From assembly GCF_000834015.1 (NCBI RefSeq), contig NZ_JXQI01000010.1, positions 1-64,000 of the forward strand: 64,000 bases of DNA. Direction: 5' to 3'. Source of the DNA: Prevotella pectinovora (lineage in GTDB: Bacteria; Bacteroidota; Bacteroidia; Bacteroidales; Bacteroidaceae). Position 1 is the first letter of the stretch. Each line of letters starts with the position of its first letter. The notes below the pieces were generated by a model. The model did not search any database. It was not told the origin of the DNA and saw only the letters and a program-made list of their open reading frames with translations. This document shows positions 54,571 through 62,075 of the stretch, piece after piece. Position numbers and translations under genes: made by a program.

Positions 54571-55167
54571 TTATTTTATTTCTTCTCCTTTAATTCCCAA
54601 TGCACTCATGAGCGAATATCCCAGAATCTCCTGTCTGAAGTTTCCTCCCTCCATGGGCTGCATGGCAAAGAGTGTGATGCGCTTGCCTTCGTCGTCGATG
54701 CGTCTGAGGGCGTGGCGCACTTTGGCGTATGCTTCCTCGTCGTCGGGAACCACCATCACCCGCTTCACTTCCTTCTGCGAACTTGCTATCATGGCGGCTT
54801 CGGCGATGAAGTCGGCTTTGCTCACCAGTTCTTCCACGGGGTATGCGCTCATCGAGAACTCTCCGAGATGGTCGTTGAATGCCATTCCGTTTATTTCCGT
54901 CTTTATGCCAGAAGGCGTGAAGTTGTCGAGACGCTCCGTTTTCTTGTCGTGGATCAACACCACCTGCACCTCGTTCTTCCCCTCTCTCACTCCTCCGTCG
55001 AGAGCCACGCAGTCTATCCATCTTGCCAGGTCGGCTTTCGGGATTCTTCTCATCAGCATACGCTCAAAGTTCACGGTGAGGTCAAACGCCACCTTGTCGA
55101 TGAAGTCGGCGTCGGCGATTATTACGTTCTCGCTCCATTTCGCTGGATTGTCAAAAACATTGTTCAT
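54571..55167 (-). CDS. DUF6621 family protein, probably leaderless mRNA
   Basis: The 198-residue protein (starts MNNVFDNPAKWSENVIIADA) matches the Bacteroidales family DUF6621, with 'VNFERMLMRRIPKADLARWI' and 'FAMQPMEGGNFRQEILGYSL'. The function is unknown. The longest frame begins at 55341, but a complete promoter at 55173-55203 places the transcription start within a base or two of the ATG at 55167. The family N-terminus also begins there. It precedes the carboxynorspermidine synthase by 13 bases, so a link to polyamine metabolism is possible. Confidence 0.82.
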   Translation of the reverse strand: MNNVFDNPAKWSENVIIADADFIDKVAFDLTVNFERMLMRRIPKADLARWIDCVALDGGVREGKNEVQVVLIHDKKTERLDNFTPSGIKTEINGMAFNDHLGEFSMSAYPVEELVSKADFIAEAAMIASSQKEVKRVMVVPDDEEAYAKVRHALRRIDDEGKRITLFAMQPMEGGNFRQEILGYSLMSALGIKGEEIK

Positions 55168-55172
55168 GGTTG

Positions 55173-55203
55173 CAAAGTTAGCGTAAATCGCTTTCAGAAC
55201 AAA
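55173..55203 (-). promoter_or_regulatory. Complete promoter of the DUF6621 operon, abutting the ATG
   Basis: On the minus strand TTTG (55203-55200), 19 bases, then TAACTTTG (55180-55173). Only CAACC separates the box from the ATG, so the transcript should have almost no 5' leader. Confidence 0.75.
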
Positions 55204-55328
55204 ATTTGCAAAGGTAAGATTTGCAATTTTCTTACTTATTTCATCCCCCAAACGGTCAATTGGGCCTTTGGGGATTGTCTGCTCTCTGATAGCTTGGGCA
55301 TAAAAGGCTGTTTGCAATACGTTTAAGT

Positions 55329-55365
55329 CCCATCCTTGCATTCCCGGAAGAATGTATAGGATGGG
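55329..55365 (-). terminator. rhaD terminator
   Basis: CCCATCCT with AGGATGGG and inner GCATTC/GAATGT around CCGGAA form a long stem just past the rhaD stop. A CCCCAAA...TTTGGGG inverted repeat (55248-55275) lies further on. Confidence 0.75.
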
Positions 55366-55391
55366 GCTGGTCGTATCAGTTTGTTGCAGTC

Positions 55392-56201
55392 TTATTTAGG
55401 CAGGTTGAATGCCTTGCTCATCTCTGCCATCTGTTCCTGGCTCATGCCTTCGGGCTCGAAGCCCATGCATTTGGAACTGATGTATATCTTTGCACTCTTT
55501 GAGAGCACGTCGATCTGGTCGAAAGCGTCCATCACGTCGAGTCCCTTTGCAAACACGCCATGCTTCTCCCACAACACCACGTCGTAGTCTTCGAGTTCTC
55601 GCAGCGTGGCGTCGGCGAGGGTGTTAGAACCAGGCAGTTCGTAGGGCACCACTCCCAGTCCCAGCGGACAGAATGCCTTCGTCTCCGGAATCATGCTCCA
55701 GAGGATGTTGGTGAGCACGTCCTTTGCCAGGAACTTGCGGTTGTGGCTCATTGCCACCAGTTCGATAGGATGTGTGTGAACCGTTGCCTTGTATGGTGAA
55801 CCGGTCTCTATGAGATGTGCATGCACGGTGAGATGCGATGGCAGTTCGCTAGTAGGCATCACTTCGTTGTCGGCGATTATCACGTAGCTTGCGCAGTCGT
55901 CAAGAATGCGTATTATGCTTCCGTTTTCCATTGGGCGTCTTGCCAGGTCGCGCATTCTCTTTCCCGTTCCCTTGCAGTAGAAGTAGCATCCCTTGAGAGC
56001 CGGCAGCGTAACTCCGATTTGTTTCACGTCGCTGATGGCAGGCATTGCCTTCATCTCCTCGTCGGCATATTCCGTCACGTTCACAGTAATGTTTCCGCCG
56101 TTGCGTTCTGCCCATCCGTTCTGCCACAGATATCCAGCCACTTCGGCAATCTTCTCCACCTCGCTGCTGAGTGCGGGGCGTCCTTCCAATATACTCTTCA
56201 T
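55392..56201 (-). CDS. rhaD: Rhamnulose-1-phosphate aldolase
   Basis: The 269-residue class II zinc aldolase splits L-rhamnulose 1-phosphate into dihydroxyacetone phosphate and L-lactaldehyde. It has 'GWAERNGGNITVNV' near the N-terminus, the zinc ligands in 'LTVHAHLIETG' and 'VHTHPIELVA', and 'VVLWEKHGVFAKGLDVMDAF' later. It completes the pathway of rhaT, rhaA and rhaB, which lie 45 kb away. Its promoter region shares the promoter/hairpin element found at rhaB. Confidence 0.95.
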   Translation of the reverse strand: MKSILEGRPALSSEVEKIAEVAGYLWQNGWAERNGGNITVNVTEYADEEMKAMPAISDVKQIGVTLPALKGCYFYCKGTGKRMRDLARRPMENGSIIRILDDCASYVIIADNEVMPTSELPSHLTVHAHLIETGSPYKATVHTHPIELVAMSHNRKFLAKDVLTNILWSMIPETKAFCPLGLGVVPYELPGSNTLADATLRELEDYDVVLWEKHGVFAKGLDVMDAFDQIDVLSKSAKIYISSKCMGFEPEGMSQEQMAEMSKAFNLPK

Positions 56202-56265
56202 GATGTTTTGTATGTGTAATGTTCTATGATTATGTTTTTATTCAGGTGTAGTTTTTTATCTTATG

Positions 56266-56346
56266 CAAAGATAATGCAAACCGAATGCAGAATATCAAGC
56301 TTGCTTGGATATTATGCTGAGGTGCAGCTTATCTTATGCAAAGATA
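56266..56346 (-). promoter_or_regulatory. rhaD promoter within the repeated promoter/hairpin element
   Basis: TATCTTTG boxes on the minus strand at 56273-56266 and 56346-56339 are 73 bases apart, enclosing the hairpin AATATC-AAGC-TT-GCTT-G-GATATT (56291-56313). The rhaB element has AGCGTC/GACGCT in the same stem, so the arms differ by paired changes while the AAGCTTGCTTG centre is kept. The box at 56266 gives a leader of about 60 bases. Confidence 0.6.
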
Positions 56347-56487
56347 ATGCATCTTATTCTCCCGCCGGTTGTAAGAATTGATTTTTATACTTTTATTTTT
56401 GCGATGAGAGGGTGTGGCGTGATTCCTGAATCATTTTCTGTTTATGGATTCTCGCTGCGTTTGCAAGGTTGCAAATGCCCAAATGAT

Positions 56488-56518
56488 TTGTATGGTGATT
56501 GTAATGTTGTAAATTTGC
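56488..56518 (+). promoter_or_regulatory. Complete promoter of the unknown gene cluster
   Basis: TTTG (56488-56491), 19 bases, TAAATTTG (56511-56518) then C, 36 bases before the ATG at 56554. Confidence 0.8.
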
Positions 56519-56553
56519 CGGCATAATAGACTATTAAATAAAAGCATACCGAA

Positions 56554-57447
56554 ATGGAATACATATTGAAGACCAAACATTCAGAAATTCTGGACCTTTT
56601 GAAAAAGTTCCAGGATAGGAAAAGCGGAAAGATAGTTGAATCGAGAAAAATATTGAGAGACAGCTTCTATTTCTTGCGCCGGAAAGACAAGAGACTGGTG
56701 CTCAGGGCATTTCTGAACGGGAGCAAGACTGATATGGACTTCGCATCTTTGAAAATGCAATACCGGTGGTTTCCGGAACTTATGCCACTCCTCAAAGAAA
56801 GATGGCTGTCTGTGCAGACAAAAGAAGTGGCCCTCTTCATCATACATAATACAAGCAAGGATTATGTCCTGTCGCAGAAGCTTTTGCTCATCAAGACATT
56901 GGGCTATTATCAATATCTTGCCGAAACAGCCCCTTGGGGCGAGGATGAGGTCGTTTCTCCTTCTCTCAACCTTCCAGATTACGCACTTTCAAGAGCCGAA
57001 TACTGTAGGGTATGTTTCCTTTATGGAATACCGATAGACAAGAATGTAATTCTCAAGTCCTTGTTTCTGAACATAATTGAATTTCTTGGCTATGACGACA
57101 GTCCGGATTGGGGACGTTCCTATAGACAGCCACGTGATATAGCAAGGGGAGTACCGGATTGGAGAAAGGAATTCAGTCCTGTTTTATACCTTGATTTTTT
57201 GTTGAATCAGGCAAATGTGGGATTGATAATCCAGACGATGAGGGATTTTAACATGAAAAAGGAAATGGAATTCTTTTGGGAGTGGAAAGAAAAAATGATC
57301 GACTCGTTTCAATGCTACTCCTCATTTGATGACGTTGAAGATTTCTGCAAATACATTGTAACCAAAGTGAGGGAGAACTTCCCACCTCAATATTCTTATA
57401 TGCTTCCGAAACGGGAGAAAGAAGAACCCGTTATAAGTGAACTATAA
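56554..57447 (+). CDS. Hypothetical soluble helical protein
   Basis: The 297-residue protein has no signal peptide, no membrane helix and no family I recognise. The first 110 residues are basic and helical, and aromatic residues are frequent ('FPPQYSYMLPKREKEE' at the end). Codon use is more AT-rich than in the surrounding housekeeping genes. It opens a run of four genes on the plus strand (gaps 40, 48 and 96 bases) behind a consensus promoter, the others being membrane-associated. That suggests a cytoplasmic partner of a membrane complex. The role is unknown. Confidence 0.75.
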   Translation: MEYILKTKHSEILDLLKKFQDRKSGKIVESRKILRDSFYFLRRKDKRLVLRAFLNGSKTDMDFASLKMQYRWFPELMPLLKERWLSVQTKEVALFIIHNTSKDYVLSQKLLLIKTLGYYQYLAETAPWGEDEVVSPSLNLPDYALSRAEYCRVCFLYGIPIDKNVILKSLFLNIIEFLGYDDSPDWGRSYRQPRDIARGVPDWRKEFSPVLYLDFLLNQANVGLIIQTMRDFNMKKEMEFFWEWKEKMIDSFQCYSSFDDVEDFCKYIVTKVRENFPPQYSYMLPKREKEEPVISEL

Positions 57448-57487
57448 TGATAGAGTATTTATTAAGAACAGACAAATTGAATAGGGT

Positions 57488-58018
57488 ATGAAAGAAAATA
57501 CACATTACACTCCGAGGCTTATCGGTTCATTTCTTTTGAGCGTTATTCTGGCATGGGGACTGAACATGCTGCTTTCCTTGGTGTTGGTTTCAACGCTGGT
57601 GCTCGTGCCGTTGCTGTTGAATAGTATCTTTGATTTCAGTTTCAGTGACGCATTGTGTTATGCTTCAATTCCTGTTGTGGGGAAACTTATGGCAGTATTC
57701 AGTGGAGATGATTTTCAAATCAGACTTGCAATATTGATAATATTTTTTATAATTGTCATTGCCGTGGTTATCTTGGGAGGGTTGACATCCACGCTGATAA
57801 AGGTTGTGAGCGGATCCAGAGTGATGACCATACTGTCGGGGACAGTACTTCTCTTCAGTTTCATCAATATGGTCAGCGTCTTGTTCTTCGAAGATAATTA
57901 TAATCCAGACCTGCGTGGTTTCTGGTATAATGCCTTGTCCGTATGTCTGCTCGTCATTCTGTTCCTCATTGATTGCTATATCATATATTTCTGTTGGAAC
58001 GATGAGGAATATGATTAG
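57488..58018 (+). CDS. Hypothetical membrane protein, about four helices
   Basis: The 176-residue protein has hydrophobic segments near residues 12-45, 70-100, 108-128 and 145-168, and an acidic C-terminal tail 'CWNDEEYD'. No family is recognised. It starts 40 bases after the preceding gene and is followed 48 bases later by a smaller membrane protein. Confidence 0.7.
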   Translation: MKENTHYTPRLIGSFLLSVILAWGLNMLLSLVLVSTLVLVPLLLNSIFDFSFSDALCYASIPVVGKLMAVFSGDDFQIRLAILIIFFIIVIAVVILGGLTSTLIKVVSGSRVMTILSGTVLLFSFINMVSVLFFEDNYNPDLRGFWYNALSVCLLVILFLIDCYIIYFCWNDEEYD

Positions 58019-58066
58019 GAATCGGACAATTCTGAATAACTCAAACAGATAAAATGTTTATTGGTT

Positions 58067-58345
58067 ATGTGTAGATTTATTAGGTATATAGTCTTATATA
58101 TATTAGTTTCATGCCTCGTAGGATGGCTGTTATGTAATATAGACCCAGACAAGACTTACACTTGGTATTCTGGTATCTGGCACGGTATGTTCTTCATTTC
58201 AAACTTTATCCGGAGCTGGTTTACAGATGCTTTGTATAAAGCAGAGTCTTACACTGCGACATATAATGTGTTCTGGTGGATCTTTACAGGCCTTTCTGTG
58301 TTCTCTTTTTTCTTTGGCGACGATGCCAGAAGAAGATCATTATGA
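58067..58345 (+). CDS. Hypothetical small membrane protein
   Basis: The 92-residue protein has two likely helices ('YIVLYILVSCLVGWLLC' and 'VFWWIFTGLSVFSFFFG') joined by an aromatic, polar loop. I use the ATG at 58067, since the longest frame opens with a TTG two codons earlier. No family is recognised. It lies within the unknown cluster. Confidence 0.6.
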   Translation: MCRFIRYIVLYILVSCLVGWLLCNIDPDKTYTWYSGIWHGMFFISNFIRSWFTDALYKAESYTATYNVFWWIFTGLSVFSFFFGDDARRRSL

Positions 58346-58441
58346 TGCGGTTTGTGGAATTCCGTCATGCTTCACAAAAAGTGTGATGAATGGAATAATA
58401 AAGAGAAATAATTGGGGTTATTATAAAAAAAGTGATTGGTT

Positions 58442-59053
58442 ATGGCAGTGAGTTCAGGAAATGAAATGAAGAATGGACTTCAGCGTTGGAACATTGTCCG
58501 GCAACGGGGTGTGTTTGTAGGTGCGTTTATGCTTGTGCTTGCCGTGTTCATTATGGCAGGCACGTCGAGAGCAGACAGAATGAGACCTGCGCCCATAAAG
58601 AAGTCAAAGACGCAGAACAATGATGTACGTCGGCAACGCACAGATGGTAACATAGTGTTTTGTGTGCCGAAAGGATTCAGCTGCAAAGACAGTGTGTTTG
58701 CGGGTTGCAGGTTGTTTTTGCTTTTAGGCGAATCCGAAACTGAAGTTACGTTAAACAGTGGCTTTGACAGTGATGACTCGCCCGAACACATTAATTCCAT
58801 CTACAGGGATTTGGGTGGTGAAGAAATGGAAGGATATGAGTCTGCTGTCGTTGCAGATGTAACGAAGTCGGACAAGAGGGTCACCAAGTGTATAAGGGTG
58901 AGGAAATACACAGGTCAAGGCATTGTCGTGTATTGGAGATTTGCCGTATTGTTTGACAAGGCAACTGGAAAGATGTGTCTTGTCTCGGCATACGACAAGG
59001 GAAAAGGTGACTATCTGGAACCCTTGCTTGAGTCGGTGCGCTTCAATCCGTGA
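58442..59053 (+). CDS. Hypothetical membrane-anchored protein
   Basis: The 203-residue protein has one membrane helix (about 26-44) followed by a soluble domain of about 150 residues, probably periplasmic. The pattern 'IVFCVPKGFSCKDSVFAGCR' to 'KGDYLEPLLESVRFNP' recalls small PsbP/DcrB-like folds, but this is a guess. An ATG at 58466 is an alternative start. It is the last gene of the four-gene unknown cluster. Confidence 0.65.
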   Translation: MAVSSGNEMKNGLQRWNIVRQRGVFVGAFMLVLAVFIMAGTSRADRMRPAPIKKSKTQNNDVRRQRTDGNIVFCVPKGFSCKDSVFAGCRLFLLLGESETEVTLNSGFDSDDSPEHINSIYRDLGGEEMEGYESAVVADVTKSDKRVTKCIRVRKYTGQGIVVYWRFAVLFDKATGKMCLVSAYDKGKGDYLEPLLESVRFNP

Positions 59054-59160
59054 CGGGGGATGCAGAGGGCTTTCCCCTTAATATAAAGATGTCGTTGTGT
59101 AATTGTTACGCAAAAGAAAGTTAAATGGATAATGCTTTGCGTATATTTTACACATGTATC

Positions 59161-59191
59161 TTTGCTGCTATGAAAATCCTTCCTATATTTG
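59161..59191 (+). promoter_or_regulatory. Complete promoter upstream of the DUF6804 gene
   Basis: TTTG (59161-59164), 19 bases, TATATTTG (59184-59191), then C. The first ATG after it is at 59206, and the DUF6804 start lies about 140 bases downstream. Confidence 0.75.
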
Positions 59192-59205
59192 CATCGGAAA
59201 TTCTA

Positions 59206-59286
59206 ATGAGCAAAGAATATGAAGAATCTGTTGATGTCAGCCGCTATCGGCGATCAATAAAAGGAATTTGGAATATTGTGGAGTGA
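59206..59286 (+). CDS. Possible 26-residue leader or remnant ORF
   Basis: The first ATG after the promoter opens a 26-codon frame (MSKEYEESVDVSRYRRSIKG...) ending in TGA at 59284. In another frame the ATG at 59219 reads MKNLLMSAAIGDQ then stops, which looks like the first half of a signal peptide. Either could be a short leader ORF or the stump of a lost gene. Confidence 0.25.
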   Translation: MSKEYEESVDVSRYRRSIKGIWNIVE

Positions 59287-59331
59287 TAGGATAACCAGTT
59301 TTCAATGAATAAATTTAAACTGACATACAAT

Positions 59332-59634
59332 ATGAAACAACTCAACATCATCCTTGCAGTTCTGTTGCTGCTCTGTCTGTTCAAGATGCCTTACGGCTAT
59401 TATACGCTGATGAGGCTGGCGGCAACGGTGGGGTTCGCCTATATGGCGTACAGGTATTATGAAATGAAGAAGGAGGCACTGGTGTGGACCTTCGGTGCAT
59501 TGGCCCTGCTGTTCCAGCCATTGGTAAAGATAGCGTTGGGCAGGGACGTATGGAATATCGTGGATGTCGCTGTGGCGGTCCTGCTGATAGTGCTCACCTT
59601 TGCGGTAAATAAAAAGACGATTGAAAAAAACTGA
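59332..59634 (+). CDS. DUF6804-type small membrane protein
   Basis: The protein is 100 residues from the ATG at 59332 (109 if the ATG at 59305 is used). It has three or four helices and matches the pattern of the DUF6804 family, with 'LFKMPYGYYTLMRLAATVGF' and 'VWTFGALALLFQPLVKIALG'. Such proteins occur widely as single genes in Bacteroidetes and have no known role. A small GACTTA/TAAGTC stem at 59664-59680 follows the stop. Confidence 0.75.
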   Translation: MKQLNIILAVLLLLCLFKMPYGYYTLMRLAATVGFAYMAYRYYEMKKEALVWTFGALALLFQPLVKIALGRDVWNIVDVAVAVLLIVLTFAVNKKTIEKN

Positions 59635-59890
59635 TTCTTGATACTGAACCGAAAATGCGCAATGACTTAATGCCTAAGTCACGCTTAAGTTCCTCGGCTT
59701 TAGACGATATCAGCAATATGTATTCTTTTGTTGTTTTCATCGGATGGAATATATAACCTGACGCAAAGTTAATTATTGTATGGTAAAAGACAAGGAAAAC
59801 AATGACAAACTCTATCAGTCACCTTGTTTTTATCATATAGAAGCAGAAAACTAAATCACCAAATCTTTTCGCAGCAATACAAATTATGAT

Positions 59891-59898
59891 TACATTTG
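59891..59898 (+). promoter_or_regulatory. Promoter -7 box of the 655-residue protein gene
   Basis: TACATTTG followed by C, 53 bases before the ATG at 59952. A TTTC stands at the usual upstream spacing. The rest of 59635-59890 shows nothing beyond the small stem noted for the previous gene. Confidence 0.6.
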
Positions 59899-59951
59899 CA
59901 TAAACACTATTGACTACCGACTAAATTCAATACATTTTGTTATACAGCTAT

Positions 59952-61919
59952 ATGGAAAAAAACAAGCCTCCCCTCACTCCAGAGGAGGAGAAAGCGAAGG
60001 AGGAGCGTGCAAAAAAGGAACGCCGCAACGAGATTATCCTGACGGCAATAATCCACACCCTGCTGCTGCCCGTTTTGCTGGTGATAGCAATCCTTATGCT
60101 TATCTATCTCGGCATAGTGACGGGTTGGGAGAAAATACAGGAATGGAAGGAGAACGGGTGGAAATTCCGGAATAGAGATGCCGAGGAAGAATGGCCGCCA
60201 CGCCGGAAGCTCATCTCGCATACAGAGATAGAATGCAGGAACGAGTTGCCTGTGCTGTTCGACAAATACTATGTGGTATATGTGGAGACGGAATACAACG
60301 AGCCTCTCAACTCCTTCATCAGAAACAATATAGAATATATCCGCAAGGAATTCTCAGAGAAATACTACCATTTCGTTTATATTCCCGAACTGAAAAACAT
60401 TTCTGACGAAGACCTTGCCTATGCTTTCCCTCTCGACGCAGCATTGATGACCGACGAGATGAGAGACGGCATACGCGGCATCACCACCGAACAGTTCACC
60501 CGGATGTTCGCCCCTCTAATCGGTATGGACCTTACCGGCGGCAAGGCGGGGCTGTTGAGCCTTGGCTGTTACAATGGAGACTTTGGATGCGGATTATATG
60601 ATGACGTCAATTATTCAAAATCCACCTTCTTCTATATAGACCTGCAGACCTGTTGTCCCGATAAAATCAAGGAGGCGTTCGAGGAATATTTCAGGTTCTA
60701 CTGCGGAGAAAAACATGCCCCGTTCAGTGTGCGCCCAAGGGATGAATACCCTCTCGACGACAGGCAGGAATCCGAATTACACGGAAATCAGAGCGACGCT
60801 TCAGACTATTCTTTTTATTACGACCAAAAGAAAATGCAAGATGTAGCCGAAGAAATCAGAGAGAGGGTTGAGATACTGAAGCAGGGAGGATATATCGAAC
60901 TCCTGCTGCATACGCTTGGCGAAGACCTCATGAAGCAGATAAACGACTCACGGAAGACTGCCACTCCGCTGATGCACATCACCGTATCCGACGACCTGCG
61001 GATATTCATTCCTGAACTTGACAACCGCGAGGTGAAGATGCCGTCCCTCGCCCGTGCCCTGTATGTGTTCTATCTCCGTCACAAGGAGGGAGTGGAATTC
61101 AAGTTCCTCTCAGAGTTCACCGAGGAGATCTTCTCGCTCTACCGTCTCGCCAGCAACCGCCTTGACGATGCCCGGTTGCGTGCCACGGTGGACAGTCTCG
61201 TTAATCCCATAGACAATAAGATAAACGAATGTACGAGCAGAATCAAATCGGCGTTCCTCAGAGTGATGGACGAATATGCGGCGCGCAACTACTATCTGCA
61301 GATGCGCAACAGGGAATTCACGAGGGAAGATTCCAAAGACAAGAATCTGTTGAGGCTATACAGAGACTACGCTAAATACATCTCTCTGCCGCGTAGTCTG
61401 GTCAGCTATTCCGCCGCCGTCATGCGGGTGCCCGTAGTCAAGGGCAGCAATACCCAAGAGCGGTGTCTCAGAGAAGAAGAGTTCTGGCGTAGAAATCATA
61501 GAATGCGCGATGCTGTCAGTGATGTTGAAAAATTCAATAAAAAGAAATACTTGAGCAGGAAAAAACGCGAGACAGAGAAGCAGCGCCTGCGCCAGAAAGT
61601 GGTGGAGGCATCTATGGCTGTGCTCGAAATGGAACCGAAGAATTTTCTCGCCCATTTCAATCTCGGCGATATGTATTGCAATGCCGTAGACTATGAAAAG
61701 TCTATCCGCGAGAACACTTTGATTATCGAGCATGACGCCTACACATGGAACGCCTCGTATATCAACCGCGCCCAGGCTTATCTCTACGCTGGAGAATACG
61801 ACAAGGGACTTGCCGACATCGACAGCTATTTCAAGTCTCTGCGCCGATGGAAGGAGGCTGATAAGGAAGCGGAGAGAATCAGAAAACTGCTGCTTGCCAA
61901 GAAGAAACCGCTCTTGTAA
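59952..61919 (+). CDS. Large hypothetical membrane-anchored protein with TPR-like C-terminus
   Basis: The 655-residue protein starts with a Lys/Glu-rich cytoplasmic segment, one membrane helix (about 31-57) and a long soluble part. Residues about 90-330 form an unassigned domain. About 335-470 carry a segment I have seen only in uncharacterised Bacteroidetes proteins ('MPSLARALYVFYLRHKEGVE'...'LVNPIDNKINECTSRIKSAF'). About 560-650 form two TPR-like repeats ('NFLAHFNLGDMYCNAVDYEK', 'YINRAQAYLYAGEYDKGLAD'). The frame opens five codons earlier at a TTG, but the ATG fits the promoter. No enzyme motif is visible. Confidence 0.8.
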   Translation: MEKNKPPLTPEEEKAKEERAKKERRNEIILTAIIHTLLLPVLLVIAILMLIYLGIVTGWEKIQEWKENGWKFRNRDAEEEWPPRRKLISHTEIECRNELPVLFDKYYVVYVETEYNEPLNSFIRNNIEYIRKEFSEKYYHFVYIPELKNISDEDLAYAFPLDAALMTDEMRDGIRGITTEQFTRMFAPLIGMDLTGGKAGLLSLGCYNGDFGCGLYDDVNYSKSTFFYIDLQTCCPDKIKEAFEEYFRFYCGEKHAPFSVRPRDEYPLDDRQESELHGNQSDASDYSFYYDQKKMQDVAEEIRERVEILKQGGYIELLLHTLGEDLMKQINDSRKTATPLMHITVSDDLRIFIPELDNREVKMPSLARALYVFYLRHKEGVEFKFLSEFTEEIFSLYRLASNRLDDARLRATVDSLVNPIDNKINECTSRIKSAFLRVMDEYAARNYYLQMRNREFTREDSKDKNLLRLYRDYAKYISLPRSLVSYSAAVMRVPVVKGSNTQERCLREEEFWRRNHRMRDAVSDVEKFNKKKYLSRKKRETEKQRLRQKVVEASMAVLEMEPKNFLAHFNLGDMYCNAVDYEKSIRENTLIIEHDAYTWNASYINRAQAYLYAGEYDKGLADIDSYFKSLRRWKEADKEAERIRKLLLAKKKPLL

Positions 61920-61969
61920 GCCCCAACTGCCAAATGGCCGAGTGGGGAGTGAAGATGTCAAATGAAAAA

Positions 61970-62006
61970 GTGATACTTTCCTGTAAAGCGTCCAGGAAAG
62001 TATCAC
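61970..62006. repeat. GATACTTT hairpin, third relative of the ~158-bp repeat
   Basis: GTGATACTTTCCTG pairs perfectly with CAGGAAAGTATCAC (14 bp) around TAAAGCGTC. Stem and loop match the central hairpin of the repeats at 10887 and 29760, but the rest of that element is absent. It stands between convergent genes and may act as a terminator. Confidence 0.75.
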
Positions 62007-62075
62007 TAAAAAATCATCGATGCGTCGGAGCATCGCCGCGTTTTGCTTTATCCGCAAAACATCACATTATCCTTC

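Noticed and set aside
55168-55341. A 58-residue N-terminal extension of the DUF6621 protein
   Set aside because: The promoter lies within it, and the remaining sequence begins exactly like the family.
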